In this document: positions 46,980 to 55,910 of the stretch, one piece after another
Position numbering within the stretch: the stretch's first letter is position 1
How the letters are laid out: each line of letters opens with the position of its first letter
Source of the DNA: Pseudomonas sp. LFM046
GTDB lineage: Bacteria; Pseudomonadota; Gammaproteobacteria; Pseudomonadales; Pseudomonadaceae
Reading direction: 5' to 3'
NCBI RefSeq assembly: GCF_000949385.2
Contig: NZ_JYKO02000001.1
Coordinates: forward strand, 3,398,648 to 3,462,647
DNA length: 64,000 bases
Program-made: the position numbers and the translations under genes
Notes under the pieces: model-generated
What the model was told of the DNA's origin: nothing
The model's input: only the letters and a program-made list of their open reading frames with translations
The model's database searches: none

Positions 46980-48866
46980 GTGAAGACCTATCGCTCGATT
47001 TTCAGGGGAACTCTGCTCGTCGCCAGGAAAGCCGCAGACGGGCAACACCAACAACCAGAACAGTCCCTCGCCAACGCCAACCGCCGCACCTTCCTCAAAT
47101 GGTCCGCTGCTGCCAGCGCCGTGCCGCTGCTGCTCGACGACCGTACCAGCCTGGCCAAGGACAGCGCTGATCCCTCGGACGTGCCCAGCCCGCGCACCAC
47201 ACCCTGGAAGGAATTCCTTCCCAACCAGATGACCCCGCTCAACCCGGTCAGCGTGTTGCACGGCGCCGACGGCGTCCAGGCCGTCACTCCCACCCTCACG
47301 GCAGACGCCGAGCACGGCGAGTGCGGGCGCAAGCCGCACCAGCGCTACGACCAGTTGGGCCTCGACCCGACCTTCTACGAAATCAATGTGGTGGAGCGTA
47401 GCTGGAAGGCCCACCCCGACCTGCCGGAAACCAAGGTCTGGAGCTACCGGGCCGATGACTCCACCCCCGAAAGCTTCAGCCCGGTGATCTTCGCCCGCTA
47501 TGGCCAGCCGCTGGTTTGCCGCTTTCACTGCAAGCTGCCGAAGGACCACAAGGGCGTGGGCGTCCCTTACATTTCGGTGCACCTGCACAACCTGCACACC
47601 CCTTCGGAAAGCGACGGCTTTCCTGGCGACTTCTTCAGCGCCGAGAAGCAGGGCGTGACCCTGGACTTCAAGGGCGAGTACAAGGATCACTTCTACCCCA
47701 ACGTCTACGCCGGCCTGGACGACATGCAGAACGGTGTCGGCGACTACCGCGAGGCCCTGGGCACCCTGTGGTTCCACGACCACACCTGGCAGGCCACCTC
47801 GCAGAACGTGGTGCGCGGGATGTTCGGCTTCTACATCCTCTTCGACCACCTGGACTCGGGCGACGAGAAGGACCCGAACCCCGACGCCCTGCGCCTGCCC
47901 AGCTACCCGTACGACTACATGCTGAGCTTCAACGACATGCGCTTCGACGCGAAGGGCCAACTGGTCTTCGACCGCTTCAGCCCCGACGGCACCCTGGGCG
48001 ACAAGATTCTGGTCAACGGCAAGATCGAGCCGGTGCTGCGGGTGGCCCGGCGTAAATATCGCCTTCGCCTGCTGAACGCCGGCCCGTCGCGCTTCTACGA
48101 GTTCTACCTGAACGACAGCAAGGGCAAGGCGCAGACCTTCACTTACATCGCCAACGACGGCAACCTGCTGCCGGCGCCCATCCGCAACATGGGCAAGGTG
48201 CGCCTGGGCGTCGCCGAACGGGCGGACCTGGTGGTGGACTTCTCGAATTACCCCATCGGCACCGAGCTGTTCCTCACCAACCGCCTGGTGCAGGACGACA
48301 CCCGCGGGCCGGACAAGGTGGACGGTGCCGGTACCCGGGTGCTCAAGCTGCTGGTGGACCGCGATCCTCCGGAGCAGGACCTGAGCCACGTGCCCGACGT
48401 GCTGCGGCCGTTGCGCCCGCTGTGCGACGCCGAGATCGCCAAGGCCAAGGTCCGTCGCTGGGTGTTCGACCGCAAGGGTGGAGAGTGGTCGGTCAATGGC
48501 AAGCCGGAAGACATCCTTGAGAGCAGCGCCAAGATCAAACGAGGTGAGTCGGAGATCTGGGAGCTGGTCAACGAGAGTGGCGGATGGCAGCACCCGGTGC
48601 ACATCCACTTCGAGGAAGGCCGCATCCTCAGCAAGGCGGTCAAGGGCATACCGGTAGCGATTCCGGTACACGAACGAGGGCGAAAGGACGTCTTTGTGCT
48701 CGGCAAGGACGAAACGGTCAGGGTGTTCCTGCGTTTCCGCGACTTCACCGGCAAGTACGTCATGCACTGCCACAACGTGATCCACGAGGACCACGGCATG
48801 ATGCTGCGCTGGGACATCGAGGACGACACCCCGCCGGAGCCGCCAGCCGGGTGCAGCGTCAGCTGA
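46980..48866 (+). CDS. Tat-exported multicopper oxidase
   Basis: 628-aa three-domain multicopper oxidase. All copper clusters are visible: HLHNLHT, WFHDHTW, HPVHIHFE and the C-terminal HCHNVIHEDHGMM (type 1 Cys, His and Met). The leader NRRTFLKWSAAASAVPLLL (twin Arg at 35-36) points to folded export by Tat. I set the start at GTG 46980 because GTGGAGG lies 9 nt upstream; the frame is open further upstream without a site. Substrate (metal ion, phenolic or bilirubin-like compound) is unknown. It pairs with the SCO gene. Confidence 0.88.
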   Translation: MKTYRSIFRGTLLVARKAADGQHQQPEQSLANANRRTFLKWSAAASAVPLLLDDRTSLAKDSADPSDVPSPRTTPWKEFLPNQMTPLNPVSVLHGADGVQAVTPTLTADAEHGECGRKPHQRYDQLGLDPTFYEINVVERSWKAHPDLPETKVWSYRADDSTPESFSPVIFARYGQPLVCRFHCKLPKDHKGVGVPYISVHLHNLHTPSESDGFPGDFFSAEKQGVTLDFKGEYKDHFYPNVYAGLDDMQNGVGDYREALGTLWFHDHTWQATSQNVVRGMFGFYILFDHLDSGDEKDPNPDALRLPSYPYDYMLSFNDMRFDAKGQLVFDRFSPDGTLGDKILVNGKIEPVLRVARRKYRLRLLNAGPSRFYEFYLNDSKGKAQTFTYIANDGNLLPAPIRNMGKVRLGVAERADLVVDFSNYPIGTELFLTNRLVQDDTRGPDKVDGAGTRVLKLLVDRDPPEQDLSHVPDVLRPLRPLCDAEIAKAKVRRWVFDRKGGEWSVNGKPEDILESSAKIKRGESEIWELVNESGGWQHPVHIHFEEGRILSKAVKGIPVAIPVHERGRKDVFVLGKDETVRVFLRFRDFTGKYVMHCHNVIHEDHGMMLRWDIEDDTPPEPPAGCSVS

Positions 48867-48903
48867 GCCGGAACCCACCCTCGATCGTTACTGGAGATGC
48901 CAG

Positions 48904-49572
48904 ATGAACACTCGCAGAAACCTGCTGTTCGGCGCCGGTGTGGCTGCCGCGGGCCTGGCTACGCTGGGCACCGGCCTCTTGGGCCGCAACTGGAGCGCCC
49001 CGGAACCCGAATACGCCGAAGGCGACAGCGTTGGCGCCCGTCACTTCCCCAACGTCACGCTGTACACCCACCTGGGCAGGCGCGTGAAGCTCTACGACGA
49101 CCTGGTGCGCGACAAGGTGGTGGCCTTCAACATGATGTACACCCTGTGCGGCGGCCTCTGCCCCACCATGACCGCCAACCTGCGCGGCACCCAGAAGCTC
49201 CTGGGCGACCGCGCGGGCCGGAATGTCTTCATGTACTCCCTCACCCTGCAGCCGGAACTGGATACCCCGGAAATCCTTCGGGAATACGCCGAGTCCCATC
49301 ATGTCGGGCCGGGCTGGCTGTTCCTCACCGGCGATCCGGCCGACCTGGACAAGCTGCGCCGCCGGCTGGGCTTCTACGACCCGGACCCGGCCATCGATGC
49401 CGACCGCACCACCCATATCCGCATGGTGCGCATCGGCAACGACAGGTTCGACCAGTGGACCATGGCTTCCGCCCGCTCCCATCCCGAGCAGCTGGTGGCC
49501 GCGATCAACATGGTGGATCGGTCGGTGGACTTCACCTCATGGAATGGCAAGGACGGGAGCTGGCCAGCGTAG
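48904..49572 (+). CDS. SCO1/SenC-family copper chaperone
   Basis: 222-aa thioredoxin-fold protein with the SCO copper site: Cys82 and Cys86 (TLCGGLCPT, CxxxC) and His170 (TTHIRMVRIG). The N-terminus (MNTRRNLLFGAGVAAAGLA) looks like an uncleaved or Tat-type anchor. It starts 37 bp after the multicopper oxidase and probably loads it with copper, although classic SCO clients are cytochrome oxidases. Confidence 0.88.
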   Translation: MNTRRNLLFGAGVAAAGLATLGTGLLGRNWSAPEPEYAEGDSVGARHFPNVTLYTHLGRRVKLYDDLVRDKVVAFNMMYTLCGGLCPTMTANLRGTQKLLGDRAGRNVFMYSLTLQPELDTPEILREYAESHHVGPGWLFLTGDPADLDKLRRRLGFYDPDPAIDADRTTHIRMVRIGNDRFDQWTMASARSHPEQLVAAINMVDRSVDFTSWNGKDGSWPA

Positions 49573-49591
49573 ACCGATGCCCATGAAAAGC

Positions 49592-49688
49592 CTTGTCGGA
49601 GCGATTTCCATCGCGAAGGGCCGCAGCGCGGTCCCCATTGGCGGGACAGGACTGCGTGCCTGAATCGCGAATGAATTCGCTCCCACAG
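49592..49688. repeat. Dispersed intergenic repeat after the SCO gene
   Basis: Begins GTCGGAGCGATTTCCATCGC and ends GAATGAATTCGCTCCCACAG, with the same organisation as the 40395-40497 element (GAGCGATTTC...GGACC...AATTCGC..CCACA). It fills most of the space between two convergent genes. Confidence 0.7.
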
Positions 49689-49705
49689 CTAGCTGATTTA
49701 CGGCC

Positions 49706-50455
49706 TCAGGCAACCCGCCCCAGATTCACTGTCAGCGGCCAGCTCACCCGCCGGGTGCTGGCCGGATCGCCCCAGGCTCGCTGGAACCGGTCGCGAAGCG
49801 GGTCGATGGGGTTCTTGCCGTGGGTCGCCAGGTAGGTGGCCGTGGCCGACCAGCTCTCCAGGTAGCCCAGCAGCCGCGTGAGGTCCCAGTCGGCGTCCAG
49901 GGTGAAAGGTGGCACCTCGATGCGCTCGAACGGGAATGGCAGGGTGCGATAGCCCTGCTCCACGTGCCTGCGCTCCTCGGCCCAATAGGGGCCGAGGATG
50001 TCGTGGTAGAGATAGTCGACCAGCGCATCCACCTCGGGGGAGATGTTCGAGTTGTTGTACGAGATCACCGCCAGCAGTCCACCCGGCCGGCTCACCCGCC
50101 GCACTTCCGCGTAGAAGCGGTCCAGGTCGAACCAGTGCAGGGCCTGGGCCACCAGGGTCAGGGCGACGCTGCCGCCGGCCAGGGAGGTCTGCTCCGCCGG
50201 TTCGCAACGGTAGTCGATATTGGGCGCCGGCTCGACCCTGGCCAGTTGCTGGGCGCTGATGTCGGTGCCCACCACCTGTTGGAAATGCCGCGCCAGGTCC
50301 TGGGTAGCTTGCCCGGTGCCGCAACCGCAGTCCCAGGCCAGGGAGAGGTCCGGCGCCTGCTCGCTGAGCCAGGTGATCAGTGCGGGATCGTAGGTGGGAC
50401 GGCTGGCGCGGTAGGCGTCGGACTGGCGGGTGAAGAGCGCTCGGGTATCGGACAT
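49706..50455 (-). CDS. Class I SAM-dependent methyltransferase
   Basis: 249-aa Rossmann-fold methyltransferase. Motif I is AWDCGCGTGQATQDLA (residues about 41-56), the acidic strand end is VGTDIS, and the UbiE/Methyltransf_11-like ALHWFDLDRFYAEVRRVSRPGG follows. ATG 50455 (MSDTRALFTRQ) is preferred over upstream in-frame codons. Substrate unknown; no functional link with neighbours. Confidence 0.85.
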   Translation of the reverse strand: MSDTRALFTRQSDAYRASRPTYDPALITWLSEQAPDLSLAWDCGCGTGQATQDLARHFQQVVGTDISAQQLARVEPAPNIDYRCEPAEQTSLAGGSVALTLVAQALHWFDLDRFYAEVRRVSRPGGLLAVISYNNSNISPEVDALVDYLYHDILGPYWAEERRHVEQGYRTLPFPFERIEVPPFTLDADWDLTRLLGYLESWSATATYLATHGKNPIDPLRDRFQRAWGDPASTRRVSWPLTVNLGRVA

Positions 50456-50513
50456 GGTGGGCAATCCGCTTCTGGTCGCTGGGGTTGCCAGCATAGCGCG
50501 GCCTGAAGTTGTG

Positions 50514-50556
50514 GGGCTTCCTGTGGGGCAAATTCAGTCGCCCCCACAGGAAGCCC
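50514..50556. repeat. Long hairpin after the MalM-like gene
   Basis: Arms GGGCTTCCTGTGGGGC and GCCCCCACAGGAAGCCC form a ~16-bp stem around AAATTCAGTC. It lies 18 bp beyond the stop of the leftward envelope operon and could end or stabilise that transcript, though no T-run follows. Confidence 0.65.
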
Positions 50557-50574
50557 CCGGCGATTCGGCGTCGC

Positions 50575-51729
50575 TCACTTCACGATCGCCAGCTCGAACG
50601 AGCCCTGGTCGCTGTGTTCATGCACCTGCATGCCCGCATCGCTCAGGGCCAGGTCCTGCAGGGGGCGTTTGTAGGGTTTGTTGTCCAGCGTGTGCAGGCT
50701 GCGGTCTTCGTCGGTGGTGAGCAGCAGCACGTAGCGCTCCCCCTGGTTGGCGCGGACCTGCACGGTGCCTTCGATGTAGGCGTAGCGGTACCAGGTTTCG
50801 CCGTGCAGCTGGTAGACGGCATCGCTCACCAGACGCGTTGGGCGCTTGGCTTCGTCGAGGAACAGCAGCGAGGGATAGACCACCTGCTGGTTGGCGAAGC
50901 TGCGGATGCGCAGGCCGTAGCTGTGCTGTGACCTCGGCAGCTTCAGGGCGCTGTAATAGCTGCGCCCCATGGGGAACTCGAAACTGGGGGACAGCTTGTT
51001 CAGCTCCTCGTAGCGCGGCTCGGCCGCGGACACCTCGGTGAAGGCGTCGTCCGGCAACTGGCCGCAGCACTGGTCCACCAGGTTCTGGTAAAGCGCCTCA
51101 ACCGGCTCCTCGCTGCCCTCCAGCAGTGCCTTCATCGCGGCAGTGGGCTGGCCGTCCAGGGACGGTAGCTGCGCCGCCTTGCGCTTGAACTCCATCTCGC
51201 GGGACTCGGTGTAGGCGATGGGGCCGGGGGCTTCTTCGCCCGGCTCTTGCTTGCCCCGCGCCGGCACGGGTGAGTTGTGGGTGCGGCCCTGCTCGTCCAC
51301 CCAGGTGAAGTAGGCCGCCCCTTGCTCCGGACGCGAGTAGCCACGCCCCTGGAGCACGTCCGAATCGATGTATTCCGAGGAGTTCTGGCCATTGGGCAGG
51401 ACGAACTGCCGTTCCCCGGAAGGCACCTGGCCGCCCGCGTAGAAGCTGTTCTGCAGGTTGCCGCTGGCATCCACCCAGGTGAAGTAGCGACGCTTGCTTT
51501 CACCGGCCTTGGCGCTGCCGGGCCATTGGGTGCCGTCAGTGTCCCGCAGGCGCGCCTGGTCGCTCTGGACAATGCGTTTGGCCGCCTGGCGCTGCTGCTC
51601 GCTGTAGCGGCTGTCGACGAAGGTGTTGTGCACCCTGCCCTGGTCGTCGATCCAGGTCAGGTAGCGGCCATTGCTGGCGTGGGCGGCGCCAGCGAGGCTC
51701 AGGGCGATCAGGAGGATGGGCGCTTTCAT
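50575..51729 (-). CDS. FilE-like periplasmic protein with MalM-type C-domain
   Basis: 384 aa with a signal peptide (MKAPILLIALSLAGAAHA). Three copies of a Y-[LF]-T-W-[IV]-D-x2-G-x3-N motif occur at about 22-38, 81-97 and 139-155 (RYFTWVDASGNLQNSFY), DUF4124-like. The C-terminal half resembles MalM. From memory this architecture is annotated as putative pilus assembly protein FilE in Acinetobacter. Its ATG overlaps the FadL-like stop (TGATG), so it ends the five-gene leftward operon. Confidence 0.72.
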   Translation of the reverse strand: MKAPILLIALSLAGAAHASNGRYLTWIDDQGRVHNTFVDSRYSEQQRQAAKRIVQSDQARLRDTDGTQWPGSAKAGESKRRYFTWVDASGNLQNSFYAGGQVPSGERQFVLPNGQNSSEYIDSDVLQGRGYSRPEQGAAYFTWVDEQGRTHNSPVPARGKQEPGEEAPGPIAYTESREMEFKRKAAQLPSLDGQPTAAMKALLEGSEEPVEALYQNLVDQCCGQLPDDAFTEVSAAEPRYEELNKLSPSFEFPMGRSYYSALKLPRSQHSYGLRIRSFANQQVVYPSLLFLDEAKRPTRLVSDAVYQLHGETWYRYAYIEGTVQVRANQGERYVLLLTTDEDRSLHTLDNKPYKRPLQDLALSDAGMQVHEHSDQGSFELAIVK

Positions 51730-53321
51730 CAGAAGGTCGTCTGGTAGGTCATGGCCAGGATGTAGGCCTTCACCGAGGTCTCCACGTTCAGCCCCGCGTA
51801 GGGGTTGTAGACCAGGTTGTCGATGCCGGTGCAGTTGAGGTTGCAGCTGGTGTCGGCCTTGGTGCTCTGCTTCGTGGTGAAGTAGTTGAAGCCCACATCG
51901 ATATTGGTGTCCTTGTCCCAGCGATAGCCCAGGCCAAGGCCGTAGAGATGGGCGTCGCCGATGGGCGCCAGGACGTCGGCCCGGTCATCGGGAATCGCCG
52001 ACGGGCGCCACTCGTAGCCCGCACGCAGGGCGAGGCGGTCGTTCCACTGGTACTGCATGCCCAGGGCCCAGCTCCAGGTATCGCGGTAGCCACGGTCAAG
52101 GATGATGCTGTGGTTGGTGGCCTTGCCGCCGCCGAAGTTCTTGGCGATGCGCAGCAGGTCCAGCTCGCGGTCGAACTCGATCTCGAATTCGTTCCAGTCG
52201 CTGTAGCCGCTCCATTTCAGGTCGACGTTGAACTGCCAGCGCTCGAAGGGCTTGATCTTGATGCCGGTGGAGAAGTTGTCCGGGTAGGTCATGTCGAGGG
52301 AGGCGTTGCCCATCTCTTCGTCGACGTTGCCCAGCGGGAACAGCGGACTGAGGACCTGGCCGAACAGGGATGACTGCATGCCGGACCAGAAGCCCTGCCA
52401 TTCCTTGCTGTAGTCCACCCGGTACTTGCCCTGCAGGTGCATCCGCGCCTCGCTCTGGTAGGTCGCCCCCCAGGCGAACCAGTCGGTGGGCTCCCAGAGG
52501 ACGCCGATGTTGTAGGTGGGCGACAGCGACTGCTGCAGGTCCAGGTCCATGTTGGCCAGGGTGTCGAAGGGGCCGATCTTGCCGCCGCAGACGTTGATCA
52601 GCCCGGAGATCACCTCTCCCATTCCGGGCAGGCAGAGGAACTCGTTGAACAGCCGGGTCAGGCCCGTGAGGAAGCCAGGGTTGCGGAAGTCCTGGTTCAG
52701 CGCCATGGCCTGGTGGGAGAAGCCGATGGACAGCCCCAACGCCAGTTGGTCGTTCATCTGGTAGCCGACGGAGGGCGAGAAGTAGGTGATGCGCTGCAGG
52801 GCCACTTCGCGCCCCTGGTAGCGCGCCGGATCGCTGTCGGAATCCCGCGAGTAGCCCAGCGCCATGGGCGCATAGACGTTGGTGGCGAAGGTGAACTTGG
52901 AGCCCGGCGGATTGATCGACAGCCCGGCCAGTGGCGCGAACAGCACCGGCACTTCCGTCATGCCGCCCATGCCCGGCAGGTACATGGCGGGGGTCAGGGT
53001 GCGGCTGCTGGAGTTCTTCACCGGGTCGTCGTCAAAACCGAGGAAGCCGTAATCCTCCGGCGCCTCGAACTTGGCGCGGATATCCATCACCCCAGTGAGA
53101 AACTTCACCGTGGTCTGGCGGCCCTTGAGCTTGGTCAGGGCGGCCGGGTTGTAGTGCACGGCGTCGATCCCGGAGGAGTCGGCGGTGATGGCATTGGCCA
53201 TGGCCATGGCCTTGGGGTTGCCGATGGTCAGGTCGTTGGCCAGTTGTGCCTGGGCCAGCCCCGCCCAGCACAGACCGACCCCGACAATCGCCCGCACAAG
53301 CGGCGACAGATGAATGCTCAT
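51729..53321 (-). CDS. OmpP1/FadL-family outer-membrane protein
   Basis: 530-aa beta-barrel with signal peptide (ending GLAQA) and the FadL start: AMAMANAITADSSGIDAVHYNPAALTKLKG, which forms the N-terminal plug. The C-terminus ends in Phe (LAMTYQTTF). FadL proteins pass hydrophobic molecules; in this cluster it may instead serve the Fil-like surface system. Confidence 0.85.
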   Translation of the reverse strand: MSIHLSPLVRAIVGVGLCWAGLAQAQLANDLTIGNPKAMAMANAITADSSGIDAVHYNPAALTKLKGRQTTVKFLTGVMDIRAKFEAPEDYGFLGFDDDPVKNSSSRTLTPAMYLPGMGGMTEVPVLFAPLAGLSINPPGSKFTFATNVYAPMALGYSRDSDSDPARYQGREVALQRITYFSPSVGYQMNDQLALGLSIGFSHQAMALNQDFRNPGFLTGLTRLFNEFLCLPGMGEVISGLINVCGGKIGPFDTLANMDLDLQQSLSPTYNIGVLWEPTDWFAWGATYQSEARMHLQGKYRVDYSKEWQGFWSGMQSSLFGQVLSPLFPLGNVDEEMGNASLDMTYPDNFSTGIKIKPFERWQFNVDLKWSGYSDWNEFEIEFDRELDLLRIAKNFGGGKATNHSIILDRGYRDTWSWALGMQYQWNDRLALRAGYEWRPSAIPDDRADVLAPIGDAHLYGLGLGYRWDKDTNIDVGFNYFTTKQSTKADTSCNLNCTGIDNLVYNPYAGLNVETSVKAYILAMTYQTTF

Positions 53322-53339
53322 GAGGTGCTCTCTCGCCGG

Positions 53340-54344
53340 TTACTGGGCCTTGAGGCCTTTGATATCGAGGGGAAGTGAGAGTCCCAGGAGCACGTCCGGC
53401 GAGTCCTCGGTCATGCCGAAGCCGGCGTTGACGTTGACGATGTAGTCCGGTGACGTTCGCAAGCCGAGGGAGAAGTTCATCACCGCGCTGGTCTGCTCGG
53501 TGCCTTCCAGTTCGGTGTCGCTGAACTGGTAGGTCGGTTTCATCGTGTAGGCCATCTGGTAGGAGGTGGCGAGGGAGACGTCGTAGGACAGCGCGTAGGC
53601 GAAGCCCATGCTGAAGCTGAGGGTGTCGCCCGGCTCCACGTCCTCCAGCAGGCGCCCGCCGCGCACCTGATGAATGTCGTGCACCGGCAGGTTCCAGGTG
53701 TAGCCGAGGGAGCCGAAGAGCACGACCGGGTCGATCACATAGGACGTGTTGGCGCCCACGCCCAAGCTGTAATAGCCGTTACCGGTGGACAGGTCGTTGT
53801 CGGAGTTGATGTCGTACGGGCTTTCGCCGGTGGGCAGGCCAAGGGTGGCGAAAAGCGTGGTGACCGGCCGCCCGCGCGTGGAGGACCAGGGCTGCCAGCG
53901 CAGGGACGCGGAGACGTCGCCGAGGCTGTAGACGTTCATGTCGCGCTCGGTGTCGTACTTGGCGACGAAGGGCAGGCGCACGCTGAAGGTCAGGTTGTCC
54001 CACACCCCGTAGTCGAAGGTGAAGGAGTTGGTGAATGTGTGCTGCGCCTCGCTCTGGCCGACCACGCTGAAGACGTTGTTGCCGGTGCGGATGGTCTCGA
54101 TCTGGGTGTCGCGCACCAGTGAGTAGTCGAACCCGTAGGTGAGCGTGCGCTCGCCCTTCTTCAGCAGGGTGTAGCTCTTCTCGGAAGCCTGGAAGACTTC
54201 TTCCAGCGCCTTGGCGCTGTCGGCGTCATCGTCCTTTTTGCTCAGCGCGTCACGCGCGTCGTCCACCGAGTTCTCCTCGGCCTGCAGCGGCAGACTGGTA
54301 CAGAGCACCAGCATGGCCAGCCATGCGTATTCCCTTGGTCCCAT
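53340..54344 (-). CDS. Predicted outer-membrane beta-barrel (FilC-like position)
   Basis: 334 aa from ATG 54344 (MGPREYAWLAMLVLCTSLPL signal peptide, cleavage near LQA-EEN). After an acidic, charged segment the rest alternates like a 10- to 12-stranded barrel (TLFATLGLPTGESPYDINSD, GLRTSPDYIVNVNAGFGMTE). An alternative GTG start at 54386 overlaps the peptidase stop by 4 bp (GTGA) and would add 14 residues. Family not recognised with certainty; position in the operon fits a transport component. Confidence 0.7.
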   Translation of the reverse strand: MGPREYAWLAMLVLCTSLPLQAEENSVDDARDALSKKDDDADSAKALEEVFQASEKSYTLLKKGERTLTYGFDYSLVRDTQIETIRTGNNVFSVVGQSEAQHTFTNSFTFDYGVWDNLTFSVRLPFVAKYDTERDMNVYSLGDVSASLRWQPWSSTRGRPVTTLFATLGLPTGESPYDINSDNDLSTGNGYYSLGVGANTSYVIDPVVLFGSLGYTWNLPVHDIHQVRGGRLLEDVEPGDTLSFSMGFAYALSYDVSLATSYQMAYTMKPTYQFSDTELEGTEQTSAVMNFSLGLRTSPDYIVNVNAGFGMTEDSPDVLLGLSLPLDIKGLKAQ

Positions 54345-54382
54345 GGTGCAATCCCCAGGTCTTTTCTTGTTATGTGCGGGTG

Positions 54383-55144
54383 TCACTTGCGACGGATGTA
54401 GCGGATGTCGCCTCCCGAGCTGAGTTCATCGAGTTCGTTTTCGGTGAACTTGGTGATCTGCGGAAACTCCTTGAACGCCAGCAGGCTGACGACGCGGTCA
54501 TCCACCAGGCGCAGGTCGCGCTCGGTAAGGGCCATGGCGTTCTGTGGTTCGTTGCCCGTGGGGTAGATCACGAAGAGGACGTTCTGGTCCCAGACTTCCT
54601 CGAAGCGGGCACGGGTGAAGCTGATGTTGCCGAGGGCGGGGTCTGCGACGAACACGTGGTCGTTGTAGACGTCGCGCACCACCACGAAATGCTTGAAGCC
54701 GCCATAGTGGATCGGAACGATGGCCGGGTGCTCCAGGGCGTCGAGGTCGGCGAACTCGGCACGGAAGCCGCCGCTCTTGTAGCCCAGCGCGCCGACGAAG
54801 CGCTTCATGTCCAGCAGCGAGAAGCCCCGCCGTTCAACGATCTTGTCGGCCTCGCCGTAGCGCAGCAGGCCTTCCATCACCTGGCGTTCTTCCAGGTTCC
54901 GGCCGAGGTAATAGTCCAGCAGGCTGGTCAGGGCGGCCGAGCCGCAGCTGTAGTCGTAGGCCTGGCGGATGACGTTGCGGAACTGCAACTGGCTCATGGG
55001 CTCCACCACCGCCGTCTCGCGGTAGGGGCCATTGGGCACGAGCGGCTGGCTGATATTCACCGCCCCTTGCGGTTGCGGCTTGGTATCCACCGCCTGGGTG
55101 AAGCCGACCAGGCCCAGCAAACTGCCAACCAGGATTTCGATCAT
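54383..55144 (-). CDS. C39-family peptidase (FilB/FapD-like)
   Basis: 253-aa papain-fold bacteriocin-type peptidase. The catalytic Cys lies in AYDYSCGSAALTSLLDYYLG, the His in YGGFKHFVVVRD, and the Asp in VFVADPALG. There is no ABC transporter domain. A short N-terminal hydrophobic stretch suggests periplasmic location. C39 proteases alone with barrel proteins occur in the Fap amyloid and Fil systems, where they handle the secreted subunit; its probable client is the small protein upstream. Confidence 0.82.
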   Translation of the reverse strand: MIEILVGSLLGLVGFTQAVDTKPQPQGAVNISQPLVPNGPYRETAVVEPMSQLQFRNVIRQAYDYSCGSAALTSLLDYYLGRNLEERQVMEGLLRYGEADKIVERRGFSLLDMKRFVGALGYKSGGFRAEFADLDALEHPAIVPIHYGGFKHFVVVRDVYNDHVFVADPALGNISFTRARFEEVWDQNVLFVIYPTGNEPQNAMALTERDLRLVDDRVVSLLAFKEFPQITKFTENELDELSSGGDIRYIRRK

Positions 55145-55228
55145 TGCCGTTCCGACTACAGGGCTTGCGGGAAAGGCCCCGTCAGCAGGGCTGACGGAGC
55201 TTTCCGGGTTGCGGGTTGAAGGCGTCTG

Positions 55229-55681
55229 TCAGTGACCCCAGACCTTGATGGTGGAGCCGGACATGTTCATGTTGTTGACGGCCAGGGAGCCGATGCTGGC
55301 GGAGCTGGCGTCGCCTACGCGGATGGCGCCGACCGCGAGCTGGCCGGTCATGGACGGCAGGCTGATCTGCAGTTTGTCGGTGCCGCCGGCGCCACCGTCG
55401 ATGACGTCGATCTTCAGCGGGTCGCTGTCGAGGATGTCGAAGCCGGTGAAGGAGATGGTCTCCAGGCGCAGGGTACCGGTGGTGGTGGTGCCGCCGCTGG
55501 TTTCGGAGTCGGTGTAGACGACGCTGCCGATGCTGCCGTTGAAGCTACCGGAGATGCTGATGCCGTCCTGACCGGTCACGCCGGACAGAGCGGAATCGTC
55601 CATGGCCTTGAGGTCGGCCTGGGCCATGAACGGTGCAGCGAGCACAGCAGCGGCCAGAGCCAGTTGTTTGAAGGTTTTCAT
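55229..55681 (-). CDS. FilA-like (DUF6160-type) secreted protein
   Basis: 150 aa: signal peptide cleaved after MAQA (residue 22), then MDDSALSGVTGQDGISISGS, the motif that marks FilA/DUF6160-like putative pilus or fibre proteins, and a Ser/Thr/Gly-rich beta-strand region to the end. No cysteines in the mature form. GGAG at 55694-55691 favours ATG 55681 over ATG 55696. It heads the envelope operon and is the best candidate for the exported subunit. Confidence 0.75.
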   Translation of the reverse strand: MKTFKQLALAAAVLAAPFMAQADLKAMDDSALSGVTGQDGISISGSFNGSIGSVVYTDSETSGGTTTTGTLRLETISFTGFDILDSDPLKIDVIDGGAGGTDKLQISLPSMTGQLAVGAIRVGDASSASIGSLAVNNMNMSGSTIKVWGH

Positions 55682-55910
55682 TCTTTTTATCTCCAAAGTT
55701 CACAGGTGGGTTTGCCCCAGGGCCTGCCGCCGACTCCTGTCGGCGGCAGTTGGACCGGCTCACGCCGATCTCCAGGCCGGACGCTGCTTCCCTAGGCGCA
55801 CCCGGCGAGGATTCGCGAAGCACCGTGCTTCTCGACCTGGGAACAAAGCTACTGACCCCCTCCCCCGCTGCCAGCCCATCCAAGGGATGGAGGCAGAGGG
55901 GCACCCCACC
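55682..55910. promoter_or_regulatory. Region between the regulators and the filA-like gene
   Basis: Contains the 15-bp palindrome GAAGCACCGTGCTTC (55817-55831) and, closer to filA, a perfect 10-bp hairpin TGCCGCCGAC / GTCGGCGGCA with a 4-nt loop (55725-55748). The palindrome is a candidate binding site for the LuxR-type regulators; the hairpin would lie in the 5' UTR. No clear -35/-10 pair. Confidence 0.45.
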
